The position numbers were made by a program, and so were the translations under genes. Shown piece after piece: positions 8,772 through 16,376 of a DNA stretch of 64,000 nucleotides. The stretch's first letter is position 1, and the number at the start of each line of letters is the position of its first letter. Origin of the DNA: Reyranella sp. (GTDB taxonomy: Bacteria; Pseudomonadota; Alphaproteobacteria; Reyranellales; Reyranellaceae); contig NZ_JAUSBN010000035.1 of NCBI RefSeq assembly GCF_030651995.1, positions 1 through 64,000 on the forward strand, given 5' to 3'. The notes beneath the pieces are model-generated. The model was not told the DNA's origin, ran no database searches, and saw only the letters and a list, made by a program, of their open reading frames with translations.

Positions 8772-9395
8772 ATGCAATACGCTTCCGACGACCTGACTCC
8801 GCACGAGCGCTACAAGGTGCTGACGGCCTTCGTGCTGCCGCGACCGATCGCCTGGGTGACGACCGTGGGGCCGACGGGCACGGTGAATGCGGCGCCGTTC
8901 AGCTTCTTCAACGTATTCGCCGAAGATCCGCCGCTCTGTATGTTCGCGATCAACAAGCGGCCGGACGGGCGCATCAAGGACACCTGGAGCAACATCGAGC
9001 GCACCGGTGAGTTCGTGGTCAACCTGACCGATGAGCCGCTGGCGCTCAAGATGCACGAATCCAGCGGCGACTTTCCGCCCAACGTCGGCGAGCCCGACTA
9101 TCTCGGCCTGAAGCTTGCGCCCTCGGTCGACATCAAGACGCCGCGTCTGGCCGATGCGCCGTGGGCGATGGAATGCAAGACCTGGCAGGTCATCAACGTG
9201 AAGGACGATCGCCAGCTCGTGATCGGCGAGGGGCTGCGCTTCCACATTCGCGACGAATTATGGGACGACAAGGCCAAGCGCGTCTACATGGACAAGTACC
9301 ATCCGGTGGGCCGCATGTTCGCCGACCGCTACTGCCGCACCAACGACCGCATGGAGTTCCCGGCGGCGCCGGTCGTCAAGGCCGCTGCCGAATAG
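8772..9395 (+). CDS. Flavin reductase / FMN-binding split-barrel family protein
   Basis: A 207-aa protein of the DIM6/NTAB-type flavin reductase family. It shows the N-terminal block PRPIAWVTTVGPTGTVNAAPFSFFN (about residues 22-46) that binds FMN, then the PPLCMFAINKR block and the GEFVVNL segment. It is 10 bp downstream of the carbamoylase and converges with the racemase gene. Members either supply reduced FMN to two-component monooxygenases or act alone. No partner monooxygenase is obvious within the cluster; a small monooxygenase-like protein (47525-47809) is far away and unlikely to be the partner. Confidence 0.88.
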   Translation: MQYASDDLTPHERYKVLTAFVLPRPIAWVTTVGPTGTVNAAPFSFFNVFAEDPPLCMFAINKRPDGRIKDTWSNIERTGEFVVNLTDEPLALKMHESSGDFPPNVGEPDYLGLKLAPSVDIKTPRLADAPWAMECKTWQVINVKDDRQLVIGEGLRFHIRDELWDDKAKRVYMDKYHPVGRMFADRYCRTNDRMEFPAAPVVKAAAE

Positions 9396-9396
9396 C

Positions 9397-10059
9397 TCAG
9401 GACCAGTTCAGCCGGGAACGCCCGATCGCCATCGCGACGGCGGCCTGGCTGGGCTCGACCACGGGCAGGCCGACATGGCGCTGCAGGCGGTCGCGGTAGC
9501 GCGCCATTCCGGCACAGCCCATCACAAGCACGTCTGCGCCATCCTCGTCGCGCAGTTCGGCGGCGACTTCGGCCATGCGGCTGAAGGTGCGGGCCTCGTC
9601 GGCGAGTTCCACAACGCCGAGGCCGATCGCGCGGTCGCCGGCCATGCGGTCGTTGAGGCCCATCTGGCCGACATAGCGCAGATGGCGGGGGATCGACTTC
9701 CGGAGGATCGAGATCACGCCGAAGCGCTGGCCGAGGGTGAGGGCGGTCAGGATGCCGCACTCGGCAATCCCGAGCACCGGCTTGGTCGTGAGTTCGCGCG
9801 CGGCATGCAGGCCGGGATCGGAATAGCAGGCGATGACGAAAGCCGAGCAGTCGGTGTCGCGCTTCTTGACCATGGCGCCGATCAGGGGAACAACCTGCTC
9901 GACATGGCCCTGGTTCTCGATGCCGGGCGGACCGTCCGTCAACGTGACGCACTCGATGGCCGGCCCCCCCTGCATGCGCAGCGGGTCCATGGCAGTGTCG
10001 ATGCCGCGGGTCACGGCTTCGGTGGAGTTGGGATTGATCACGAGGATGCGGTCGGACAT
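9397..10059 (-). CDS. Asp/Glu/hydantoin racemase family protein
   Basis: A 220-aa racemase-fold protein with the two-cysteine catalytic arrangement: C78 in FVIACYSDPG and C182 in VLVMGCAGM, matching the pattern of hydantoin racemases, plus the N-terminal ILVINPNST signature. It would interconvert D- and L-5-substituted hydantoins and so allow full conversion of a racemic substrate by the D-specific enzymes next door. I use the ATG at 10059 (MSDRILVINPN); an upstream TTG at 10095 would add 12 residues. It is convergent with the flavin-reductase gene and divergent from the amino acid importer genes. Aspartate/glutamate racemase is the alternative, less likely by context. Confidence 0.9.
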   Translation of the reverse strand: MSDRILVINPNSTEAVTRGIDTAMDPLRMQGGPAIECVTLTDGPPGIENQGHVEQVVPLIGAMVKKRDTDCSAFVIACYSDPGLHAARELTTKPVLGIAECGILTALTLGQRFGVISILRKSIPRHLRYVGQMGLNDRMAGDRAIGLGVVELADEARTFSRMAEVAAELRDEDGADVLVMGCAGMARYRDRLQRHVGLPVVEPSQAAVAMAIGRSRLNWS

Positions 10060-10148
10060 GGGCCGCAAGATGGCCCCTAAATTGCTATTGGACAACGCCT
10101 GATCTAACGTCGTGGCTTGGGGATTTCATGGGAAGGGAACCAACGAAA

Positions 10149-10997
10149 ATGATGCATCGTCGCTTTGCCGCGCTGGCCGTCGCGGTCCTGCTGGTCGCGA
10201 GTCCCGCGCTTGCCCAGGACAAGAAGCCGCCCCTGCGTACGGGTGTGGATGGCACCTTTGCGCCGCACGCGATGCCGAAGCTGGGCGGCGGCGTCGAGGG
10301 CTTCCAGATCGACGTCTTCACCGAGGCGGCCAAGCGCATGAAGCGGGACATCACGATCGATGCCGTGAGCTTCTCGACCCTGATCCCCGGCATGCAGTCG
10401 GGCCGCTACGACTTCATCGCCGCGCCGACGACGGTGACCAAGGAGCGTGCCGAGAACATGCTGTTCACCGCAGGCTATCTGTGGACCGCGTTCCAGTTCG
10501 GCATCAAGAAGGGCAGCGCGCCGATCAAGAGCTGGGCCGACCTGAAAGGCAAGGCCGTGTCGGTCAACAAGGGCACGCCCTACGAAACGCTGGCCAAGAA
10601 GATGGGCGAGGAGCACGGCTTCACCGTGCAGGTCTACGACACGCAGCCCGACGCCACCCAGGCCGTGCTCTCCGGCCGCGCCTACGCCACGCTCGGCGGC
10701 AACACGACCATCGTCTACGCGGCGTCCAAGAACCCGCAGTTCATCGCCGACCTGGAGCTCGCCGAAACGCGCGCCCACTGGGCCGCACCCGTGCCGAAGG
10801 ACAAGCCTGAGCTTCGCGCCGAGCTGCAGGATGCGCTCGACTGCATGAAGAAGGACGGCACGATGGCGAAGTTCTACGAGAAGTGGTTCAACAAGAAGCC
10901 GGCGGCCGACGATCTCGCGGTCGTGGTCACGCCGGGCTACGGCGTGCCGGGCATGCCAGGCTACGATCCGACGCCGCATGAGCTGAAGTGCAACTGA
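10149..10997 (+). CDS. Amino acid ABC transporter substrate-binding protein (family 3)
   Basis: A 282-aa periplasmic binding protein of the polar amino acid family. It has a signal peptide (MMHRRFAALAVAVLLVASPALAQ), then PLRTGVDGTFAPHAMP, GFQIDVFTEAAKRM, SGRYDFIAAPTTVTKERAENMLFT and DLKGKAVSVNKGTPYE blocks. The start at 10149 follows a GGAAGGGAA stretch; an ATG at 10128 has no site. It is the first gene of a complete importer operon (10149-13135). An intercistronic hairpin (11004-11026) separates it from the ATPase gene. The ligand is probably an amino acid or N-carbamoyl/hydantoin compound, by context only. Confidence 0.92.
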   Translation: MMHRRFAALAVAVLLVASPALAQDKKPPLRTGVDGTFAPHAMPKLGGGVEGFQIDVFTEAAKRMKRDITIDAVSFSTLIPGMQSGRYDFIAAPTTVTKERAENMLFTAGYLWTAFQFGIKKGSAPIKSWADLKGKAVSVNKGTPYETLAKKMGEEHGFTVQVYDTQPDATQAVLSGRAYATLGGNTTIVYAASKNPQFIADLELAETRAHWAAPVPKDKPELRAELQDALDCMKKDGTMAKFYEKWFNKKPAADDLAVVVTPGYGVPGMPGYDPTPHELKCN

Positions 10998-11003
10998 CGT
11001 TGT

Positions 11004-11026
11004 CGTCGCCTTCGATCGAGGCGACG
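11004..11026 (+). other. Intercistronic stem-loop after the binding protein gene
   Basis: A perfect 8-bp stem (CGTCGCCT / AGGCGACG) with a 7-base loop lies in the 39-bp gap between the binding protein and ATPase genes. There is no T-run, so it is not a classical terminator. Hairpins at this position often protect the binding protein message and lower downstream expression, which would give excess binding protein; that role is inferred. Confidence 0.65.
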
Positions 11027-11036
11027 GGCTAGACTT

Positions 11037-11780
11037 ATGGCAACGAATCACATCGTCGATGCGCGCGCGATCCACAAGCATTTCGGCACCCTTCACGTCC
11101 TGAAGGGTGTCGATCTGAAGGTGGACGAGCGCGAGCTGGTCTTCATCATCGGGCCGTCGGGCTCGGGCAAGTCGACCCTGCTGCGCTGCCTCAACCGGCT
11201 GGAGGACCCGTCCTCCGGCTCGATCATGGTCGACGGCATCGACATGCTGAACCCGAAGACCGACATCAACCATGCCCGTCGCCGCATCGGCATGGTGTTC
11301 CAGTCGTTCAATCTCTATCCGCACATGACGGCGCTGGGCAACGTGACGCTGGCGCTGCGCAATGTGGCCGGCAAGGCGCGTGCCGAGGCCGAGGTGCTGG
11401 GCCGGGCGGCGCTGGAGCGCGTGGGCCTTGCCGACCGTGCCGACCACACGCCGGGCCAGCTTTCCGGCGGCCAGCAGCAGCGCGTCGCCATAGCCCGTTC
11501 GATCGCGCTCGAACCACGCGTGATGCTGTTCGACGAGCCGACCAGCGCGCTCGACCCCGAACTGGTCGGGTCGGTGCTCGAGGTGATGCGCGGCCTGCGT
11601 GAGAGCGGCATGACCATGATCGTGGTCAGCCACGAGATGGGCTTCGCGCGCAACGCGGCAGATCGGGTCGTGTTCATGGACGACGGGCTGATCGTGGAGC
11701 AGGGGCCGCCCGCGGCGATCTTCGAGAATCCGACCCACGAACGGACGCGCGCCTTCATCGGCCAGATCCAGCGGCACTGA
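11037..11780 (+). CDS. Amino acid ABC transporter ATP-binding protein (GlnQ/HisP family)
   Basis: A 247-aa cytoplasmic ATPase. Walker A is GPSGSGKST (39-47), the Q-loop lies in GMVFQSFNLYPHMTALGNV, the signature is LSGGQQQR, Walker B is VMLFDEPTSALDPE and the switch histidine is in VVSHEMGFAR. All are intact. The length and the NLYPHMTALENV-like block are typical of polar amino acid importers. It sits between the binding protein gene and two permease genes and energises their transport. Confidence 0.96.
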   Translation: MATNHIVDARAIHKHFGTLHVLKGVDLKVDERELVFIIGPSGSGKSTLLRCLNRLEDPSSGSIMVDGIDMLNPKTDINHARRRIGMVFQSFNLYPHMTALGNVTLALRNVAGKARAEAEVLGRAALERVGLADRADHTPGQLSGGQQQRVAIARSIALEPRVMLFDEPTSALDPELVGSVLEVMRGLRESGMTMIVVSHEMGFARNAADRVVFMDDGLIVEQGPPAAIFENPTHERTRAFIGQIQRH

Positions 11781-11792
11781 GGGCCGCGTGGC

Positions 11793-12473
11793 ATGAGCGG
11801 CTGGGACAAGTTCGTAGAGACCTTCTTCAATGCGAAGGTGATGTGGAAGTACCTGCCGGACATCCTGTCCGGCATGGTGGTGACCATCGAACTCGCGCTG
11901 CTGATCGTCGTCACCGGCCTGGCGGCCGGCCTCGCGCTGGCGCTGCTGCGCAGCCTGGCCATCCGGCCGCTGAACTGGCTGATCATCTTCGTCGTCGACC
12001 TGTTCCGCTCGTTGCCGCCGCTGGTCATCATCGTCCTGATGTATTTCGGCCTGCCCTATGCCGGGCCGGCGCCCTCCGGCTTCGTCTCGACCTGGCTGTC
12101 GCTCGCCTTCGTGCTGATGGCCTTCTCCGAGGAGATCTTCTGGGCCGGCATCACCTCGATCCCGAAGGGCCAGTGGGAGGCCTCGCGCTCGACCGGCCTC
12201 TCGTTCGGCCAGACCCTGTTCAACGTCGTGTTGCCGCAGGCCTTCCGGCTCACGATCCCGCCGCTGACCAACCGCACCATCGCCATCACCAAGGGAACGG
12301 CGCTCGGCACCGTCGTGGCCGTGACCGAGATCCTCGGACAGGCAAGCTCGGCGATGTCCAATTCCTACAATCCCTCGCCGCTGATGATGGGCGCAGCGGC
12401 CTACGTCGTCCTGTTCCTGCCGGTCGTCGTCGCGGCGCGCTGGATCGAGACCAAGTTCGCGTGGAAGCGATGA
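11793..12473 (+). CDS. Amino acid ABC transporter permease (HisM/GlnP family), first subunit
   Basis: A 226-aa inner-membrane permease with about five helices. The conserved entry MVVTIELALLIVVTG is followed by the DLFRSLPPLVIIVLMYFGLP motif and the EAA loop WEASRSTGLSFGQTLFNVVLPQAFR that docks on the ATPase. It begins 12 bp after the ATPase gene and its TGA overlaps the ATG of the next permease (ATGA), so the two half-channels are translationally coupled and probably form a heterodimer. Confidence 0.94.
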   Translation: MSGWDKFVETFFNAKVMWKYLPDILSGMVVTIELALLIVVTGLAAGLALALLRSLAIRPLNWLIIFVVDLFRSLPPLVIIVLMYFGLPYAGPAPSGFVSTWLSLAFVLMAFSEEIFWAGITSIPKGQWEASRSTGLSFGQTLFNVVLPQAFRLTIPPLTNRTIAITKGTALGTVVAVTEILGQASSAMSNSYNPSPLMMGAAAYVVLFLPVVVAARWIETKFAWKR

Positions 12474-13135
12474 TCGAGGCCTTCTTCAACATCGAGATCA
12501 TGAAGGCGGCCTGGCCCATCGTGCTGACGGGCCTGTGGAACACGATCCTGCTGTCGCTGATCGTGGTGCCGCTCGGTCTGCTCGGCGGCCTGATCCTGGC
12601 GCTGCTGGCCTCGATCAGGCATCCTCTCGTGCGCTGGCCGCTGATGGCCTGGGTTGATTTCTTCCGGGCCTTCCCGCCGCTTGTGCTGCTGGTCCTGTTG
12701 TTCGCAGGTCTTCCGTTCGCCGGCCTCGAGCTGGGCGGCTTCGCCTGCGTGGCCATCGCCTTCTTCCTGAATACGGGCTCCTATTACGGCGAGATCTTCC
12801 GTGCGGGCATCGACTCGGTCCCGGCGGGGCAGGTCGAGGCGGCGCGCTCCACCGGTCTTACCCGGATGCAGGCGATGCGCTACGTCGTGCTGCCCCAGGC
12901 GGTGCGCAACGTGATGCCCGACCTGCTGTCCAACACGCTGGAAGTGGTCAAGCTCACGTCGCTGGGCTCGGTCGTCGCCGTGCCCGAGCTGCTCTACGAG
13001 GCTCGGCAGGCGCAAAGCATCACCTACAACCCGACTCCGATCGTCATGGCGGCGGTGATCTATTTCCTGCTGCTCTGGCCGCTCGTTCGACTGCTGAGCC
13101 GGCTGGAAAATCGCGCGCTGGCCGGTCGGCGCTGA
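12470..13135 (+). CDS. Amino acid ABC transporter permease (HisQ/GlnP family), second subunit
   Basis: A 221-aa permease starting at the ATG at 12470, inside the stop of the previous permease. It carries WNTILLSLIVVPLGLLGGL, DFFRAFPPLVLLVLLFAGLPFAG and the EAA loop VEAARSTGLTRMQAMRYVVLPQAVRNVMP. It is homologous to its neighbour and completes the importer begun at 10149. The gene converges with the MliC-like lipoprotein gene with a 10-bp gap. Confidence 0.94.
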   Translation: MIEAFFNIEIMKAAWPIVLTGLWNTILLSLIVVPLGLLGGLILALLASIRHPLVRWPLMAWVDFFRAFPPLVLLVLLFAGLPFAGLELGGFACVAIAFFLNTGSYYGEIFRAGIDSVPAGQVEAARSTGLTRMQAMRYVVLPQAVRNVMPDLLSNTLEVVKLTSLGSVVAVPELLYEARQAQSITYNPTPIVMAAVIYFLLLWPLVRLLSRLENRALAGRR

Positions 13136-13145
13136 CGTCGTAGCC

Positions 13146-13535
13146 TCAGCGCCTCTGCACGCAGTCGCGGTAGGTCACCGTCTGGCTGGAGCCTTCCTCG
13201 ACGAAGGCGGTATCGCCCTTGCTCCAGAAGACGAAGGTGCCGCTCGAATCGGCATAGCGGATTCCCGAGCCCGAGAGGGTCTGTGGCAGGCTGAACTTGC
13301 GCCCATCGCTCAATTGCACGACGACCCGGCCGCCGGGAAGGGGCCGCCCGTCGGGGCCGACGCTCGACTTGCCGTCGTAGAAGTCCGCGACGATGGTCTT
13401 GTTCTGCTGGCACAGATACCGGGCCGTCGACATGGGGGCGTCGGGGGACGGGGCCTTCAGGGCCGGCCCATCATTGCAGGCGGCCAGCACGGACGCGACC
13501 AGCAGAGTGGCGGCTAAAGCCAAAGGATGAGGCAT
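13146..13535 (-). CDS. MliC-family lipoprotein (c-type lysozyme inhibitor-like)
   Basis: A 129-aa predicted lipoprotein. A signal sequence ends in the lipobox LAAC with Cys20 as the lipidation site. After a short linker comes a MliC-like domain: YLCQQNKTIVADFYDGK, then VVVQLSDGRKFSLPQTLSGSGIRYADSSGTFVFWSKGDTAFVE and a last cysteine in TYRDCVQRR. The two cysteines likely form a disulfide. Known members inhibit host lysozyme from the periplasmic side. ATG start at 13535, with a GTG two codons upstream as alternative. Confidence 0.82.
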   Translation of the reverse strand: MPHPLALAATLLVASVLAACNDGPALKAPSPDAPMSTARYLCQQNKTIVADFYDGKSSVGPDGRPLPGGRVVVQLSDGRKFSLPQTLSGSGIRYADSSGTFVFWSKGDTAFVEEGSSQTVTYRDCVQRR

Positions 13536-13610
13536 TATCACAATACCCGGCCGGAATGAGCGAACGACCTTCCGTCGGCGCGGACCGAGGGTGAACGCTT
13601 CCCGATGCTC

Positions 13611-14012
13611 TCAATCGCGGGCGAGGGCCTCGATCAGGTCGAGCGTCTTGGCCCGGAGACTCTTGCTGCGGATCTTGTAGTAGGCGCGCACCAGCTCGAG
13701 CGTCTCGCGCTTGGTGTTGAGATCACCACCGGCAGACTTTTCGGTAGCCTTGGGACGGCCGGGCTTACGCTTGGCGCCGCCGCTTGCCGGGTCCATGCCT
13801 TCGAAGAAGTGGGCCACGGGCACGTCGAGGACCTTGGAGAACTCGAACAGGCGGCTCGAGCTGATGCGGTTGAAGCCGCGCTCGTACTTCTGGACCTGCT
13901 GGAAGGTCAGCCCGACAGCGTTGCCGAGGTCCGTCTGGCTCATGCCGAGGAGGGCGCGCCGCTGCCGCAGCCGGCTTCCGACATGAGTGTCTACGGGATG
14001 AGAAAGTGCCAA
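13611..14012 (-). CDS. XRE-family helix-turn-helix transcriptional regulator
   Basis: A 133-aa regulator. The N-terminal HTH covers about residues 10-66 (VGSRLRQRRALLGMSQTDLG, then VGLTFQQVQKYERGFNRISSSRLFEFSKVL), a form very common in alphaproteobacteria. A linker rich in K/P/G follows, then a C-terminal helix with a RAYYKI-S-LRAKTLDLIEAL segment. The start is read as TTG at 14012, with AGGA five bases upstream, because homologues begin just before the PVDxHVGxRLRQRR motif. It is divergent from the Bug-type binding protein gene and is the only clear DNA-binding regulator in the window. Repeats in the intergenic region may be its operator. Confidence 0.9.
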   Translation of the reverse strand: MALSHPVDTHVGSRLRQRRALLGMSQTDLGNAVGLTFQQVQKYERGFNRISSSRLFEFSKVLDVPVAHFFEGMDPASGGAKRKPGRPKATEKSAGGDLNTKRETLELVRAYYKIRSKSLRAKTLDLIEALARD

Positions 14013-14219
14013 TCAGTCCTCCAATACAATATCTAGCTGTTGCACCGGCAGCTTACAGCTCGCTTCCAATTTACAGGCTAATGCACCGCAATGTATCTAC
14101 AGTCGAGGCGCAAAAAGTCGCAGATGTCCACCTTATTCTAAGAGGTGGTTGCGGATGCCCTGCAAGCTCCATAACCTGCAGGCGAGGCGGCAAAGACCGC
14201 ATACCGGGAGGATTTCATC
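14013..14219. promoter_or_regulatory. Divergent control region between the XRE regulator and Bug genes
   Basis: This 207-bp gap is clearly richer in A+T than its surroundings. TGCACCG occurs at 14041-14047 and 14082-14088, each followed by TACAG (14054-14058 and 14098-14102); a third TACAG lies at 14072-14076. The arrangement suggests a repeated operator, possibly for the divergent XRE protein. A GGGAGGA ribosome site precedes the ATG at 14220. No -35/-10 pair could be set with confidence. Confidence 0.4.
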
Positions 14220-15188
14220 ATGTTTTGCACTATCCGGACCGCCTTGGCGTGCTTGCTTGCCCTGGCTCTTGCGCAACCGGCCTTCGCCCAAGCCAACTGG
14301 CCGGACAAGCCGGTGAAAATCGTCGTCGGCTTCACAGCCGGCAGTTCGACGGATGTCACGGCGCGCATGTTTGCACAGAAATTCTCGGAGGCCTGGGGCC
14401 AACCGGTGATCGTCGAGAACGTTGCCGGCAATTCAGGGGCGATCGGCGTCGACCGGGTCGCCAAGGCGGCCCCCGATGGATACACGCTGATGTGGTCGGG
14501 GAACGCCGCCATCACGATCCTGCCGTCGATGCAGGCCCTGCCGTTCGATCCGCTGAAGGACCTCACCCCGATTTCGACGTCGCTGGCCATGCCGTCGCTG
14601 TTCATGGTGAACAACGACCTGCCCGTGAAATCGATCCCCGAGCTGATCGCCTACGCCAAGGCCAATCCGGGCAAGCTCTCCTACGGCACGCCGGGTGTCG
14701 GTACGCCGCAGCACATCGCGGGCGAGCTGTTCTGCTTTCTGGCCGGTATCAAGATGGAACATATCCCGTACCGTGGTGCCAACATGGCCGACCTCATGAG
14801 CGGTGTCGTCCAGGTCGGCATCCAGAACGCCGGCGCGGCAATGCCGCTGGTGCGGGATGGGCGCGTGCGCGGCATTGCCGTCACGTCGCTGAAGCGCACG
14901 CCCAGTGCCCCGGACCTGCCGACGCTCGCCGAGCAGGGCTTTCCGGGCTTCGAGGCGACGTCGTGGTTTGCGCTGCTCGGGCCGGCCAACCTGCCCAAGC
15001 CGATCGTGGACAAGGTGCGGGCGGAGTCGCTGAAGGTGCTGGCCGATCGCGAGATGGAGAAGAAGTTCACCGCCATGGGCCTCGACCTCGTGGGCAGCAC
15101 GCCGGAAGAGACCCGGGCCGCCATTGCCGCCGACATCCCCAAATGGGCGAAAGTCATCAAGGACGCGAACATCAAGACGGCGAAATAG
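14220..15188 (+). CDS. Tripartite tricarboxylate transporter (Bug family) substrate-binding protein
   Basis: A 322-aa periplasmic receptor. Signal peptide (residues 1-23, ending QPAFA), then the Bug hallmarks WPDKPVKIVVGFTAGSSTDVTAR, QPVIVENVAGNSGAIGVDRVAKAAPDGYTLM, ANPGKLSYGTPGVGTPQHIAGELF and IPYRGANMADLMSGVVQ. GGGAGGATTTCATC precedes the ATG. No TctA/TctB membrane genes are nearby, so it is an orphan receptor, as is usual where this family is expanded. Ligands in the family are carboxylates or aromatic acids; here unknown. The divergent XRE regulator may control it. Confidence 0.93.
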   Translation: MFCTIRTALACLLALALAQPAFAQANWPDKPVKIVVGFTAGSSTDVTARMFAQKFSEAWGQPVIVENVAGNSGAIGVDRVAKAAPDGYTLMWSGNAAITILPSMQALPFDPLKDLTPISTSLAMPSLFMVNNDLPVKSIPELIAYAKANPGKLSYGTPGVGTPQHIAGELFCFLAGIKMEHIPYRGANMADLMSGVVQVGIQNAGAAMPLVRDGRVRGIAVTSLKRTPSAPDLPTLAEQGFPGFEATSWFALLGPANLPKPIVDKVRAESLKVLADREMEKKFTAMGLDLVGSTPEETRAAIAADIPKWAKVIKDANIKTAK

Positions 15189-15192
15189 CCTC

Positions 15193-15858
15193 TCAGTCCT
15201 CCCGCTTCGTCCGCTCGCGCCGGGCCAACTCGGCTCCCGAGGTCTGCGGCAATTCGAAGGTGCCGGTCTTCACGGCGCCCGCCCGCGTGTAGACGCTCAT
15301 CGTGACGCCCGTGGTCGAGAGGCTGCTCTCGGCCAGCTTGAGCGCGCCAGCCTTTGTGCCCTGTCCGAACAGCCTCTTGCCGCGTCCGAGGACGAGCGGG
15401 AAGGTGAGCAGGCGGAACTCGTCGATCAGGTCGTGAGCGAGCAGGGTCTGCAGAAGGACGCTGCTGCCCTGGGTCAGCAGCATCGGCCCATCTCCCTGCT
15501 TCAGCCTGGAGACCGCGGCGGCGGCGTCGCCCTTCAGGGCGACGGAGTTTTTCCAGGAGAGCGGGGCGGTCGAGGATGTGGCGACGTACTTGGTCACCTT
15601 GCTGAAGGCCTTGCCGATGGGATCGTCCTCACCGACGAACGGCCAGTGTGCCGCGAAGATTTCGTAGGTCTTGCGGCCGAGCAGCAGGTCGAAGGGCTGC
15701 GAGAAGCATTCGTCCATGAACTGGCCCATCGGCTCGTCCCAATAAGGCACAGTCCAGCCACCATGTCCGAAACCACCTGTGGGATCCTCCTCGGGCCCGC
15801 CTGGCGCCTGCATGATCCCGTCCAGGCTGACGAAGGCGCCGGCAACGATCTTTCTCAT
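15193..15858 (-). CDS. Dihydrofolate reductase / RibD C-terminal domain family protein
   Basis: A 221-aa protein of the RibD_C (YwjB/YyaP-like) group. The N-terminus MRKIVAGAFVSLDGIMQAPGG, the WDEPMGQFMDECFSQPFDLLLGRKTYEIF block and the C-terminal LTFPLVLGRGKRLF block are typical. The fold binds NADPH; most stand-alone members have no assigned substrate, and true DHFR activity is doubtful. The ATG at 15858 is chosen over an upstream in-frame codon at 15927 because it begins the conserved domain and has GGAG upstream. It converges with the Bug gene with a 4-bp gap. Confidence 0.88.
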   Translation of the reverse strand: MRKIVAGAFVSLDGIMQAPGGPEEDPTGGFGHGGWTVPYWDEPMGQFMDECFSQPFDLLLGRKTYEIFAAHWPFVGEDDPIGKAFSKVTKYVATSSTAPLSWKNSVALKGDAAAAVSRLKQGDGPMLLTQGSSVLLQTLLAHDLIDEFRLLTFPLVLGRGKRLFGQGTKAGALKLAESSLSTTGVTMSVYTRAGAVKTGTFELPQTSGAELARRERTKRED

Positions 15859-15946
15859 GGTCCTGCTCCGATGTGTCTGTCCCAAGGACGGGCGATGGCA
15901 GCCCGAACCGACATCGGCTTGGAACATTCCCGGAGCGGGAAGCCGC

Positions 15947-16321
15947 CTAGTATTCCTCGACGATCTGCCCGTTCGGATGGATCGTGACCCGCTTCGGTAC
16001 GCCCTGCGGCCGGGTCGGCACGGGATCGCGCGTCACCCTGGCCCGCCAGGATCCGTCATTCTCCTGTTCCAGCCGCTGAACCCTGTAACCCTGGTTCTCC
16101 AGCCGGTCGCGCTGCAGCGAATAGGTGTTGGGCTGGGGCGCCGGCGGCGCCATGACCGGCGCGGGCGGCGCGACGGGAGGAGGCGGCAAGGCACCCGGCG
16201 ACATGGTGTCGGGCATGCGGCCGCCATTGCCGATCGATCCCGGCACGAGTTGGCCGAAGGCCGTGTCCGCCGCGGCGACCAGGGCCATAGCGAAGACGAA
16301 GGTGAGCAGGGTGGAGCGCAT
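15947..16321 (-). CDS. Small secreted protein with Pro-rich linker and PepSY-like C-terminus
   Basis: A 124-aa exported protein. Signal peptide at residues 1-22 (MRSTLLTFVFAMALVAAADTAFG), a Pro/Ala-rich linker, then a compact domain: LQRDRLENQGYRVQRLEQENDGSWRARV followed by a short beta-rich end. The GYxVxxLxxxxDGSWxA pattern recurs in the 25429-25725 gene, so the two are likely relatives. It resembles PepSY-type periplasmic domains, but I cannot assign a function. ATG at 16321; the frame stays open to 16516 but that part is intergenic or antisense to the permease start. Confidence 0.78.
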   Translation of the reverse strand: MRSTLLTFVFAMALVAAADTAFGQLVPGSIGNGGRMPDTMSPGALPPPPVAPPAPVMAPPAPQPNTYSLQRDRLENQGYRVQRLEQENDGSWRARVTRDPVPTRPQGVPKRVTIHPNGQIVEEY

Positions 16322-16376
16322 GCGGTTTATATAGGGTGGCCACCCCGGTCTTGCTAAGAGGGGGCGGGGAGACCGA

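Noticed and set aside
10149..13135. Calling the importer a hydantoin transporter
   Set aside because: Hydantoin carriers of the Mhp1 type are a different family; family 3 binding proteins bind amino acids. Only the neighbourhood suggests a hydantoin link, so it is left as context.
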